Assembly (NCBI GenBank): GCA_001873585.1
Contig: MNZL01000119.1
Span: 1 to 12,123, forward strand
Reading direction: 5' to 3'
DNA: 12,123 nt
Source of the DNA: Rhodobacterales bacterium CG2_30_65_12
Lineage (GTDB): Bacteria > Pseudomonadota > Alphaproteobacteria > Rhodobacterales > Rhodobacteraceae
The notes beneath the pieces were generated by a model. It made no database searches. It saw only the letters and a program-made list of their open reading frames with translations, and had not been told where the DNA came from. Each line of letters starts with the position of its first letter. The first letter of the stretch is position 1. Positions 1 to 6,985 of the stretch are shown here, in pieces. The position numbers and the translations under genes are program-made.

Positions 1-121
1 ACCCGCCGTCGATGAACAGCCCGAAGCGGCGGTTGTGACGCTCAAGCCAGCCTTGCGCTTCGGCATCGCTCTCGGGGGCCTTGCCGTAGTCCATGTTCTC
101 GAAGATGTCCTTGATGGTCAT
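1..121 (-). CDS. Aldehyde dehydrogenase, N-terminal fragment (cut by window edge)
   Basis: Only the first 40 codons lie in the window; the gene runs off the left edge. The translation begins MTIKDIFENMDYGKAPES and reaches RRFGLFIDGG. The FIDG stretch is typical of the start of the aldehyde dehydrogenase fold, and this N-terminus matches what I remember of the enzymes found directly after deoC in Rhodobacteraceae. The catalytic Cys and Glu lie outside the window, so activity cannot be judged. The ATG follows the deoC stop by only 4 bp, with a GGGG run just upstream as a possible ribosome binding site, so the two are almost certainly co-transcribed. The inferred role is NAD(P)-dependent oxidation of the acetaldehyde released by DeoC. 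The family call rests on a short fragment and on context. Confidence 0.72.
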   Translation of the reverse strand, partial: MTIKDIFENMDYGKAPESDAEAQGWLERHNRRFGLFIDGG

Positions 122-125
122 GGCG

Positions 126-1127
126 TTACCCCATCGCGTGGCGGTAGCTGGCCGAGTAGTGGCCGGTGACGTGGTGCTCAAGCTGGCGCTCGATGTCGCC
201 GAGCAGCGAGGAGGCGCCGAAGCGGAAGAGGTGGGGCGTGAGCCAGTCGTCGCCCAGTTCTTCCTTCACCAAGGCGAGGTAGGTGAGCGCGTCCTTCGCC
301 TTCGAGATCCCGCCGGCGGGCTTGTAGCCGACCCGCACGCCGGTGCGCTCGTGATAGTCGCGGATTGCGCGCATCATCACCAGCGAGACGGGCAGGGTGG
401 CGTTTACGCTTTCCTTGCCGGTCGAGGTCTTGATGAACTCGGCGCCGGCCATCATGCACACCAGCGAGGCGCGCGCGACGTTGCGCAGGCTGCCGAGCTC
501 GCCGGTGGCGAGGATCGTTTTCAGATGCGCCTCGCCGCAGGCGGCGCGAAACGCGCGCACCTCGTCGTAGAGGGCCTGCCAGTTGCCGGTGAGCACATGG
601 CGGCGCGAAATCACGATGTCGATCTCGCGCGCCCCTGCGGCCACGCTTTCGCGGATTTCCTCCAGCCGTAGCCGGTAGGGCGACAGCCCCGCCGGAAAGC
701 CGGCAGACACGGCGGCAACCCCCAGCCCCGAGCCTTGCAAAGCCTCGACGGCGGGGGCGACCATCTCGTGGTAGACACAAACTGCGCCGGTGGTGATCGG
801 CCGCATGTTCATCGCGTCGAGCAGGTCTTGCCGCACCGGGTGGCGGGCCTTGGCGCAGAGCCGGCGCACGCGCCCCGGCGTGTCGTCGCCCGCGAGGGTG
901 GTGAGGTCGATCAGGGTGACGGCCTTCAGCAGCCATGCCGCCTGATGCTCTTTCTTGACCGAGCGGCGCGCGCCGATGGTGTTGGCCCGGCGCTCGATCG
1001 CCGAGGTGTTGGCCTGGGCGCTCATTACCCAGTCCATATCAAGCGGCAGCCCCGGGTTGCGCGCCGCGATGGCTTGCGGCAACCCGGCCAGGCGTGTGCC
1101 TGCCTTTTTTTCGCTGGTCGGTTGCAT
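126..1127 (-). CDS. deoC: Deoxyribose-phosphate aldolase (long form)
   Basis: Class I aldolase that cleaves 2-deoxy-D-ribose 5-phosphate to D-glyceraldehyde 3-phosphate and acetaldehyde in the cytoplasm, the last step of deoxynucleoside salvage and catabolism. The 333-residue protein has the Schiff-base motif FIKTSTGK with Lys233, the second active-site lysine in GYKPAGGI (Lys269), and the aspartate of EID (Asp170). These correspond to Lys167, Lys201 and Asp102 of the E. coli enzyme. It is about 70 residues longer than E. coli DeoC, mostly at the N-terminus, as is common in this lineage. I start it at 1127 rather than the in-frame ATG at 1166, because GGGAGGTGA, a near-ideal Shine-Dalgarno, lies 4 nt upstream of the 1127 ATG. 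An aldehyde dehydrogenase follows after 4 bp. All catalytic residues are present and nothing looks broken. Confidence 0.95.
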   Translation of the reverse strand: MQPTSEKKAGTRLAGLPQAIAARNPGLPLDMDWVMSAQANTSAIERRANTIGARRSVKKEHQAAWLLKAVTLIDLTTLAGDDTPGRVRRLCAKARHPVRQDLLDAMNMRPITTGAVCVYHEMVAPAVEALQGSGLGVAAVSAGFPAGLSPYRLRLEEIRESVAAGAREIDIVISRRHVLTGNWQALYDEVRAFRAACGEAHLKTILATGELGSLRNVARASLVCMMAGAEFIKTSTGKESVNATLPVSLVMMRAIRDYHERTGVRVGYKPAGGISKAKDALTYLALVKEELGDDWLTPHLFRFGASSLLGDIERQLEHHVTGHYSASYRHAMG

Positions 1128-1200
1128 GTCACCTCCCAAGGTAACGGTCTGGAATGAGAGTCGCACGGGAGCGGCGGATTGGCAAGATTTACCGAAAGGT

Positions 1201-1211
1201 CAAATGATTTG
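1201..1211. promoter_or_regulatory. Small palindrome upstream of deoC, possible operator
   Basis: CAAAT-G-ATTTG is a perfect inverted repeat with 5-bp arms and a single central base, located 74 bp upstream of the deoC start. On the minus strand it overlaps a TTGACC hexamer that could serve as a -35. A repressor bound here could control deoC, but no regulator gene is visible nearby and a repeat this short can arise by chance. Confidence 0.25.
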
Positions 1212-1324
1212 CGGTGGCGCTGCGCCTTTCGGCAGTGTGCCTAGCGATTGGGCAACGCCAAGGCAATGAAATCACGCAAGTTTCGGTGGCCGGGAGGGGA
1301 GTGTTCTTTCCGTAGGGGAAGGAG

Positions 1325-1352
1325 TTGAGAAAATCTCTGCACTGTGGATAAC
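1325..1352 (+). promoter_or_regulatory. Candidate sigma-70 promoter for the opp operon
   Basis: TTGAGA (1325-1330) and GATAAC (1347-1352) are separated by 16 bp, giving five and four matches to the -35 and -10 consensus. Transcription would start near 1359, leaving a leader of about 95 nt before the oppA ATG. The -10 is overlapped by a perfect DnaA box. This is the best promoter I see by eye in the intergenic region; no alternative was scored. Confidence 0.45.
1343..1351 (-). promoter_or_regulatory. Perfect DnaA box (TTATCCACA on the minus strand)
   Basis: The plus strand reads TGTGGATAA, whose complement TTATCCACA is the strongest-affinity DnaA box known from E. coli oriC (R1/R4 type). It overlaps the proposed -10 element of the opp promoter, so bound DnaA-ATP could occlude RNA polymerase. 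A lone box with no replication gene or AT-rich unwinding region nearby does not suggest an origin. DnaA acting as a transcription factor, or a chance match, are the two readings. Confidence 0.5.
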
Positions 1353-1453
1353 TTGATTGATCCGCGTGCGCATCAGGAGCGTGAGTCTTTCGCGCCGACC
1401 ACAGAAAGAATAGCGCTCGCGCGACCCGAAAAAAACAGAGAGGAGTCACGAAT

Positions 1454-3079
1454 ATGAACCTGTCCATCAAATCTGTCCTGCTGGTTTCGGCGTTTGCCCT
1501 TGCCAGCCCGGCGCTGGCCGCCGGCACACACCCGGTAACCGGCGAAGCCCTCGCCGATAGCCAGACTTTCACCTACCGCGTCGGCGATGAGAGCCCGTCG
1601 ATCGACCCGCAGATCGCCGAAGACGTCGACGGCGGCGACATCCTGCGCGACCTGTTCGAGGGTCTGTTCAACCAGGATGCCAAGGGCAATCGCATTCCCG
1701 GCGTGGCGACCGATTTCACGGTGTCGGACGACAAGCTCACCTACACCTTCACTCTGCGCCCCGAAGCCAAGTGGTCAGACGGCGCGCCGGTCACGGCAGG
1801 CGATTTCGTCTATGCCTGGCAGCGTCTGGCGGATCCCGAAACCGCCTCGCCCTACCAGTGGTATGCCGAAGTCATGGGCCTGAAAAACGCCAGCGCCGTG
1901 GTTGCGGGCGAAATGCCGGTGAGCGAGCTCGGTGTGCGCGCGATCGACGATCACACCCTTGAGGCCACGTTGGCCAATCCGCTGCCCTATTTCCCCGATA
2001 CGCTGGTACATGGTTCCACCTTCCCGGCACCGAAATGGGCGATCGAGGCGCATGGCGCTGACTGGACCAAGCCGGGCAACATGGTATCGAACGGGGCCTA
2101 TGTGCTGACCGAGCATGTGCCCAACGAGCGCCTCGTGCGTGAGCGCAACCCGATGTATTGGAACGATGCCAACACGATTATCGAGAAAGTGACCGCGCTG
2201 GTCATCACCGATGAAAACGTGGCCTTCACCCGATACCAGGCCGGTGAGCTCGACCAGACCGACATTCCGACCGGACAGTATCCGACGCTTGCAAAATCGA
2301 ACCCCGACGAGGTGGTGGTCTACCCGAGCCTGTGTTCCTACTACTACATGTTCAACGTCTCGGGGAACGGCCCGGAATACCTGATGGACAAGCGGATCCG
2401 CCAGGCACTTTCCTATGCCATCGACCGTGATATCATCGTCAACCAAGTGACGCAGGGCGGCCAGTTTCCGGCCTACAACTTTACCCCGGCGGCCACCGCA
2501 GGCTTCACCGTTCCCGACTCCATCGAATATGGCAACTGGAGCCAGGACGAGCGCAACGCCAAGGCGATCGAGCTGATGGCCGAAGCTGGTTACGACAGCG
2601 CAAACCCGCTCGACCTGACGCTTATCTACAACACAAACGAGGGCCACAGGAAGATCGCCATCGCTGTCAGCCAGATGTGGAAGCAAAACCTCGGCGTGAA
2701 CGTCACCCTCGAAAACCAGGAATGGAAGACCTTCCTGCAAACCCGCTCCGATCAGGCCTATGATGTGGCCCGTGGGGGCTGGTGCGGCGACTACAACGAG
2801 GCCTCGACCTTCCTCGACCTCGTGCAATCGGGCTCGGGCTATAACGACTCGAAGTATAACAACCCCGACGTTGATGCGCTTCTTGCCGAGGCCAAGACTT
2901 CGGACAACCCGCAGCCGATCTATACCAAGGTGGAAGAGATTATCGCCGAAGATATGCCGATCATCCCGATCTATCATTACACCGGCGTCCTCATGATGAA
3001 CCCGTCGCTGAAGGGCTGGCCGATTGAGAACGTGCAGGAAAACTGGTATTCGAGAGATCTCTACAGGGTCGCCGAGTAA
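1454..3079 (+). CDS. oppA: Oligopeptide ABC transporter, periplasmic substrate-binding protein
   Basis: Periplasmic receptor (solute-binding family 5) that captures oligopeptides and delivers them to OppBC. The 541-residue precursor has a Sec signal peptide with a Lys near the N-terminus, a hydrophobic core at about 8-18 and an ALA cleavage site after Ala22. E. coli OppA-like landmarks follow in order: RDLFEGL, AKWSDGAPVTAGDFVYAWQR, IDDHTLEATL, PGNMVSNGAY, NQEWKTFL and GGWCGDYNEAS. Trp443 and Asp446 correspond to the OppA residues that hold the peptide backbone and its free amino terminus. Cys294 (SLCSYYY) and Cys444 correspond to the pair that forms the OppA disulphide. Length matches the family. 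The start is set by AGGAG 8 nt upstream. It is the first gene of oppABCDF and is separated from oppB by a stem-loop. Peptide length preference and the role of cell-wall peptides cannot be read from sequence. Confidence 0.95.
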   Translation: MNLSIKSVLLVSAFALASPALAAGTHPVTGEALADSQTFTYRVGDESPSIDPQIAEDVDGGDILRDLFEGLFNQDAKGNRIPGVATDFTVSDDKLTYTFTLRPEAKWSDGAPVTAGDFVYAWQRLADPETASPYQWYAEVMGLKNASAVVAGEMPVSELGVRAIDDHTLEATLANPLPYFPDTLVHGSTFPAPKWAIEAHGADWTKPGNMVSNGAYVLTEHVPNERLVRERNPMYWNDANTIIEKVTALVITDENVAFTRYQAGELDQTDIPTGQYPTLAKSNPDEVVVYPSLCSYYYMFNVSGNGPEYLMDKRIRQALSYAIDRDIIVNQVTQGGQFPAYNFTPAATAGFTVPDSIEYGNWSQDERNAKAIELMAEAGYDSANPLDLTLIYNTNEGHRKIAIAVSQMWKQNLGVNVTLENQEWKTFLQTRSDQAYDVARGGWCGDYNEASTFLDLVQSGSGYNDSKYNNPDVDALLAEAKTSDNPQPIYTKVEEIIAEDMPIIPIYHYTGVLMMNPSLKGWPIENVQENWYSRDLYRVAE

Positions 3080-3095
3080 TCCGGAACAAAATGAA

Positions 3096-3127
3096 AGGAC
3101 GTCGCGGGGAAGTGCCCGCGGCGTTCT
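3096..3127 (+). promoter_or_regulatory. Intercistronic stem-loop between oppA and oppB
   Basis: Positions 3096-3108 can pair with 3115-3127 to form a 13-bp stem (11 Watson-Crick pairs and two G-U pairs) around a 6-nt loop, GAAGTG. The inner six pairs are all G-C (CGCGGG with CCCGCG). It lies 17 nt after the oppA stop and 21 nt before the oppB ATG. No T-run follows, so it is a poor intrinsic terminator. In malE-malF-type operons a structure in this position protects the upstream message from 3' exonucleases and lets the binding protein be made in excess over the permease. The same role is inferred here. Confidence 0.7.
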
Positions 3128-3148
3128 GCCTTTGACGGGGATACATTG

Positions 3149-4072
3149 ATGTTCAGCTTCGTTGCCCGCCGGATCGCCGTGGCGATCCCGACGCTACTCG
3201 TCCTGCTGGTGATCAGCTTCCTGCTGATGCAAACCGCGCCGGGCGGACCGTTCACCTCGGAAAAACCCCTGCCGGCGCAGGTGCTGGCCAATATCGAGGC
3301 CAAATACGGGCTGAACGATCCGATGTGGAAACAGTTCACCAACTACATCACCGGGATCGTCACCGCGTTCGATTTTGGCCCATCCTACCGATACAAGGAC
3401 CGGACGGTGAACGACATCATCGCCCAGGGCTTTCCCGTTACCCTGACCTATGGCACGATTTCCTTCATCGTCGCGGTGTTTGTCGGCGGATTGCTCGGCA
3501 TCGCCGCTGCGATCAAGCACAACTCCTGGCTCGATTACATCGCCGTGGGCATCACCATCGGTGCCCAGGTGCTGCCAAACTTCGTGATGGCGCCGATCCT
3601 CTTGCTGATTTTCACGCTCTGGCTCGGCTGGCTGCCCGGCGGCGGCTGGAATGGCGGGCAATGGAATTACCTGATCATGCCGGTGATCGCACTTTCGACC
3701 TCCTACATGGCCTCGATCGCGCGGCTCACCCGCTCGTCGATGCTTGAGGTGCTGCGCTCGAACTTCATCCGCACCGCGCGGGCCAAGGGCTTGCCCAACC
3801 GGGTGATCATCTGGCGCCACGCGCTCAAGCCCTCGATCCTGCCGGTGGTCTCCTACCTCGGCCCGGCCTTTGTCGGCATGGTCACCGGCTCGTTCATCAT
3901 CGATTCGATCTTTTCCACTGGCGGGATCGGCTTTTTCTACGTTAACGCCGCCTTCAACCGCGATTACGCCGTGATGATGGGCCTTACCATCCTGCTCGGC
4001 ACGATGACGATAGCATTCAACATGGTGGTCGATATCCTCTACGCGTGGATCGACCCGAAAATCCGGCTGTAA
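3149..4072 (+). CDS. oppB: Oligopeptide ABC transporter, inner-membrane permease
   Basis: One of the two membrane subunits forming the peptide channel. The 307-residue protein fits OppB/DppB-type permeases throughout. A first membrane helix (about 9-27) is followed by a periplasmic segment carrying TAPGGPFTSEK and NIEAKYGLNDP, motifs typical of OppB. Five further hydrophobic segments lie at roughly 99-121, 132-160, 173-191, 235-255 and 276-299. The cytoplasmic EAA coupling loop that docks on the ATPases is RTARAKGLPNRVIIWRHALKP (208-228). The C-terminus, IDPKIRL, is also OppB-like. I start at ATG 3149; a TTG immediately before it (3146) is an alternative that adds one residue. A weak GGGG at about 3137-3140 may be the ribosome binding site. 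oppC follows after 11 bp. Confidence 0.95.
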   Translation: MFSFVARRIAVAIPTLLVLLVISFLLMQTAPGGPFTSEKPLPAQVLANIEAKYGLNDPMWKQFTNYITGIVTAFDFGPSYRYKDRTVNDIIAQGFPVTLTYGTISFIVAVFVGGLLGIAAAIKHNSWLDYIAVGITIGAQVLPNFVMAPILLLIFTLWLGWLPGGGWNGGQWNYLIMPVIALSTSYMASIARLTRSSMLEVLRSNFIRTARAKGLPNRVIIWRHALKPSILPVVSYLGPAFVGMVTGSFIIDSIFSTGGIGFFYVNAAFNRDYAVMMGLTILLGTMTIAFNMVVDILYAWIDPKIRL

Positions 4073-4083
4073 GGGAGAGGCCC

Positions 4084-5019
4084 GTGACCAATATTTCCCT
4101 TAACCCGCAGCAGCCCAAGACGGCCGCGATGGCCGAGCGCATGGCCGAAGTAAGCGGCCGCTCGCTCTGGGCCGACGCCCGCACCCGCTTTCTGCGCAAC
4201 AAGGCGGCGATGGTCAGCCTCGTGGTGCTGATCCTCGTGGCGCTGTTTGCCTTTTTCGGCCAGTATCTCACGCCCTGGGACAACGAGACGATCGATTGGA
4301 ACGTGCTCGGCAATACCAAGGAACTGGGCCGGCCCTCGCTGGCCAACGGCCATTACTTCGGCTTTGGCGAAAGCGGGCGCGATCTGTATTCCCGAGTGGT
4401 GCAGGGCACCCAGATCAGCCTGATGGTCGGTGTTGTCGGCGCCGCCATCGCGGTGATCGTCGGCACGATCTACGGCGCGGTCGCGGGCTTTGTCGGTGGC
4501 CGGGTCGACAGTGCGATGATGCGCTTTGTCGATATCGCAATGTCGATCCCTTACATGTTTGTGCTGATCCTGCTGCTGGTGGTCTTTGGCCGTTCGATCG
4601 TCATGCTGTTCGTCGGTATCGGCCTCACCGCCTGGCTCGACATGAGCCGGATCGTGCGCGGCCAGACGCTTTCGATCAAGAACAAGGAATACATTGAGGC
4701 GGCAGTGGCCACCGGTGTGCCCACCTTCACCATCATCCGCCGCCACATCGTGCCGAATCTGCTCGGCGTGGTTGCTGTCTATGCCACGCTGCTGGTGCCC
4801 AGCATGATCCTCACCGAGAGCTTCATCTCCTTCCTCGGGCTTGGCGTGCAGGAGCCGCTCACCTCCTGGGGGGCGCTGATCTCCGAGGGGGTCAAGACGA
4901 TGAATTACGGAATGCTCTGGCAGCTGTTCTTCCCGCTGACCTTCTTCGTCATCACCATCTTCGCCTTCTTCTTCATCGGCGACGGGCTGCGCGATGCGCT
5001 TGACCCGAAAGACCGCTAG
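4084..5019 (+). CDS. oppC: Oligopeptide ABC transporter, inner-membrane permease
   Basis: Second membrane subunit, partner of OppB. Its 311 residues show the OppC-specific cytoplasmic N-terminal region with GRSLWADARTRFLRNKAA (25-42), then a first membrane helix (about 43-60) and the HYFGFGESGRDLYSR segment (90-104) shared by OppC/DppC proteins. The remaining hydrophobic helices follow. The EAA loop is EYIEAAVATGVPTFTIIRRH (202-221). The C-terminus GDGLRDALDPKDR is the family signature end. I choose GTG 4084 because GGGAGAGG (4073-4080) lies 3 nt upstream. Extending to the in-frame GTG at 4045 would bury the start inside oppB and lose this site. Translation is probably coupled to oppB, whose stop is 11 bp away, and oppD starts 11 bp after its own stop. 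Confidence 0.95.
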   Translation: MTNISLNPQQPKTAAMAERMAEVSGRSLWADARTRFLRNKAAMVSLVVLILVALFAFFGQYLTPWDNETIDWNVLGNTKELGRPSLANGHYFGFGESGRDLYSRVVQGTQISLMVGVVGAAIAVIVGTIYGAVAGFVGGRVDSAMMRFVDIAMSIPYMFVLILLLVVFGRSIVMLFVGIGLTAWLDMSRIVRGQTLSIKNKEYIEAAVATGVPTFTIIRRHIVPNLLGVVAVYATLLVPSMILTESFISFLGLGVQEPLTSWGALISEGVKTMNYGMLWQLFFPLTFFVITIFAFFFIGDGLRDALDPKDR

Positions 5020-5030
5020 GGGATCATGGC

Positions 5031-6005
5031 ATGACACTTCTGCAAGTCCGCGACCTGACAGTGAACTTCGATACCGCCGATGGCACGGTGACGGCGGTCG
5101 ACAATATTTCGTTCGACCTTGGGCGGGGCGAAACCCTTGGCGTGGTGGGCGAAAGCGGCTCGGGCAAGAGCCAGCTCGTGTTTGGCATCACCGGGCTGTT
5201 GGCCGCCAACGGCCGCGTCACCGGATCGGCCAGGCTTGAGGGGCAGGAAATCCTGAACCTGCCTGACCACAAGATGAACCGGATCCGGATGGAAAAGATC
5301 GCCATGATCTTCCAGGATCCGATGACGTCGCTCAATCCCTACCTGCGGGTTTCCGACCAGATGGCCGAGGTGTTGCAGCACCACCGGGGCCTGTCGAAGC
5401 GGGCGGCGATCACCGAGAGCGTGCGCATGCTCGACGCGGTGCGCATACCCGAAGCCAAGGCGCGGGTGACGATGTATCCGCACGAGTTTTCCGGCGGTAT
5501 GCGCCAGCGGGTGATGATCGCAATGAGCCTTCTGTGCCAGCCCGATATCCTGATCGCCGACGAGCCGACCACCGCGCTCGACGTGACGGTGCAGGCGCAG
5601 ATCATGCGGCTGCTGGCCGATCTGCAGGCCGATTTCGGCATGGCGATCATCCTGATCACCCACGATCTGGGCGTGGTCGCCGGGAGTTGCGTTGACACGC
5701 TGGTGATGTATGGCGGGCAGGTGATGGAAAAGGGCACCACCGAGGGCCTCTTTGCCCGCCCCACACACCCCTACACGATGGGCCTCCTCAAGGCCGTGCC
5801 CCGGCTTGACCGTGAAACGGCGCAGCTTGAGACCATCCCCGGCAACCCGCCCAACATGATGGACATGCCGGCAGGCTGCCCGTTTGTGCCGCGCTGCGAA
5901 TTTGCCGATGAGCGCTGCTGGAACGAGCGCCCCGAGCTGAAGCGCGCCGAGGGGTTCAAGACCCGCACCCGTGCTTGCCACCGCAGCCTGGAGGAACTGG
6001 CATGA
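5031..6005 (+). CDS. oppD: Oligopeptide ABC transporter, ATP-binding protein
   Basis: Cytoplasmic ATPase that powers peptide import as a heterodimer with OppF. The 324 residues carry Walker A GESGSGKS (40-47, Lys46), Q-loop Gln95 in FQDPMTSLNP, signature FSGGM (153-157), Walker B ending in Asp177-Glu178 and switch His211. The oligopeptide-type C-terminal extension begins around HPYTMGLLKAVP. It holds four cysteines, Cys283, Cys289, Cys296 and Cys316, spaced C-X5-C-X6-C-X19-C, the pattern proposed to hold an iron-sulphur cluster in Opp/Dpp ATPases. The start at ATG 5031 is backed by AGGGG (5018-5022); a nearby ATG at 5026 is out of frame. Its stop overlaps the oppF start by ATGA. The alternative name dppD (dipeptide transporter) is possible, but OppA-type neighbours favour opp. 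Confidence 0.94.
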   Translation: MTLLQVRDLTVNFDTADGTVTAVDNISFDLGRGETLGVVGESGSGKSQLVFGITGLLAANGRVTGSARLEGQEILNLPDHKMNRIRMEKIAMIFQDPMTSLNPYLRVSDQMAEVLQHHRGLSKRAAITESVRMLDAVRIPEAKARVTMYPHEFSGGMRQRVMIAMSLLCQPDILIADEPTTALDVTVQAQIMRLLADLQADFGMAIILITHDLGVVAGSCVDTLVMYGGQVMEKGTTEGLFARPTHPYTMGLLKAVPRLDRETAQLETIPGNPPNMMDMPAGCPFVPRCEFADERCWNERPELKRAEGFKTRTRACHRSLEELA

Positions 6006-6985
6006 GCGACGAGACGATCCTCAAGGTCGATGATCTCAAGGTCTGGTTCGACGTGAAAAAGCAGGGTGCCATGCCGTGGGTGAAGGCGCGCAAGCTCAAG
6101 GCGATCGACGGTGTGAGCTTCGAGCTGAAGGCCGGCGAAACGCTTGGCATCGTCGGCGAGAGCGGGTGCGGCAAGTCGACGCTCGCGCGTGCGGTGATGC
6201 AGATGTTGCCGGTGGAAGCGGGCAGCGTGGTCTGGCTTGGCGCCGAACTGGTGGGGCTCGATACCCGCCATATGCGCAGCCACCGCAAGGAGATGCAGAT
6301 GATCTTTCAGGATCCTCTCGCCTCGCTCAATCCGCGCATGACCATCGGCCAGATCATTGCCGAACCGCTGAAAACGCATTTTCCGAGCCTCTCGGGAGAC
6401 GAGATGAAGAAGCGGGTGCAGGACGTGCTCGATACGGTCGGCATCCTGCCCAACCTCGTCAATCGCTACCCGCACGAATTTTCCGGCGGCCAGTGCCAGC
6501 GCATCGGCATTGCCCGCGCGCTGGTGGTCGATCCGCAGCTTATCATCTGCGACGAGCCGGTTTCGGCGCTCGATGTGTCGATCCAGGCGCAGGTGATCAA
6601 CCTGCTGATGGATTTGCAGAAAGAAACCGGCGTAGCGCTGATTTTCATCGCCCACGATCTGAGCGTGGTGAAGCACATCTCCGACCGGGTGATGGTGCTC
6701 TATCTTGGCAACGTGATGGAAATAGCACCCGCGCGGGCGCTCTACGCCAAGCCGATGCACCCCTATACCGAAGCGCTGATCGCGGCTGTGCCGATCCCCG
6801 ACCCGAAACGGGAGAAGGCCAAGCAGATCATGCTGCTCGACCAGGATCTGCCGTCGCCGCTCGATCCGCCCTCGGGCTGCGTGTTTCGCACCCGCTGCCC
6901 GATTGCGGAGCGGCGTTGCGCCGAGGAAAAGCCGCTGCTCAGAGACACGGGCGAAGATCACAAAGTTGCCTGTCACCTGCGGTGA
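6002..6985 (+). CDS. oppF: Oligopeptide ABC transporter, ATP-binding protein
   Basis: Second ATPase of the importer, pairing with OppD. The 327-residue protein has Walker A GESGCGKS (52-59), Q-loop Gln103 in FQDPLASLNP, signature SGGQ (161-164), Walker B Asp184-Glu185 and His218. All motifs are intact, so both nucleotide sites of the OppD/OppF dimer look competent. The C-terminal extension repeats the cysteine pattern seen in OppD: Cys293, Cys299, Cys306 and Cys324. The insert between strand 1 and Walker A, KKQGAMPWVKARKLKAIDGV, is longer than in OppD, as expected for the F subunit. The start at 6002 overlaps the oppD stop by 4 bp and has GGAGGA (5990-5995) 6 nt upstream. It is the last gene of the operon, ending 9 bp from a converging gene. 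Confidence 0.95.
   Translation: MSDETILKVDDLKVWFDVKKQGAMPWVKARKLKAIDGVSFELKAGETLGIVGESGCGKSTLARAVMQMLPVEAGSVVWLGAELVGLDTRHMRSHRKEMQMIFQDPLASLNPRMTIGQIIAEPLKTHFPSLSGDEMKKRVQDVLDTVGILPNLVNRYPHEFSGGQCQRIGIARALVVDPQLIICDEPVSALDVSIQAQVINLLMDLQKETGVALIFIAHDLSVVKHISDRVMVLYLGNVMEIAPARALYAKPMHPYTEALIAAVPIPDPKREKAKQIMLLDQDLPSPLDPPSGCVFRTRCPIAERRCAEEKPLLRDTGEDHKVACHLR

Larger units (their letters stand above)
1128..1453. other. Divergent intergenic region between deoC and oppA
   Basis: This 326-bp stretch holds no credible gene. From the deoC side it contains the deoC Shine-Dalgarno (GGAGG, complement of 1132-1136) and an 11-bp palindrome, CAAATGATTTG (1201-1211). The palindrome overlaps a TTGACC box on the minus strand (complement of 1198-1203) that could be a deoC -35. 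I see no good -10 for it: 17 bp downstream the sequence is AATCCG. From the oppA side it contains a candidate promoter (1325-1352), a perfect DnaA box (1343-1351) and the oppA ribosome binding site AGGAG (1441-1445). About 90 nt of leader would precede oppA. Confidence 0.7.

Noticed and set aside
1327..1337. GAGA-AAA-TCTC repeat near the opp promoter as an operator
   Set aside because: Arms of 4 bp with no flanking symmetry are too weak to claim, although the repeat overlaps the proposed -35.
1343..1351. Replication origin around the DnaA box
   Set aside because: It is a single box with no further copies noticed, no AT-rich unwinding element and no replication genes beside it.
1158..1447. 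Three GAGTC sites (1158-1162, 1383-1387, 1443-1447), which match the CcrM methylation motif GANTC
   Set aside because: About one such site is expected by chance in a stretch this long, so three is not persuasive without conservation data.
4045..4083. Upstream in-frame start for oppC
   Set aside because: It would overlap the end of oppB and add residues absent from OppC proteins; GTG 4084 has a clear GGGAGAGG site and follows the oppB stop by 11 bp.
5771..6976. A 401-codon open frame on the minus strand across oppD/oppF, and similar long frames at 1775-2977 (-), 4039-5037 (-), 5016-5981 (-) and 6989-8182 (+)
   Set aside because: They lie opposite well-identified genes, are rich in His, Arg and Asp in the way expected of antisense frames in GC-rich DNA, show no recognisable domain, and lack ribosome sites.
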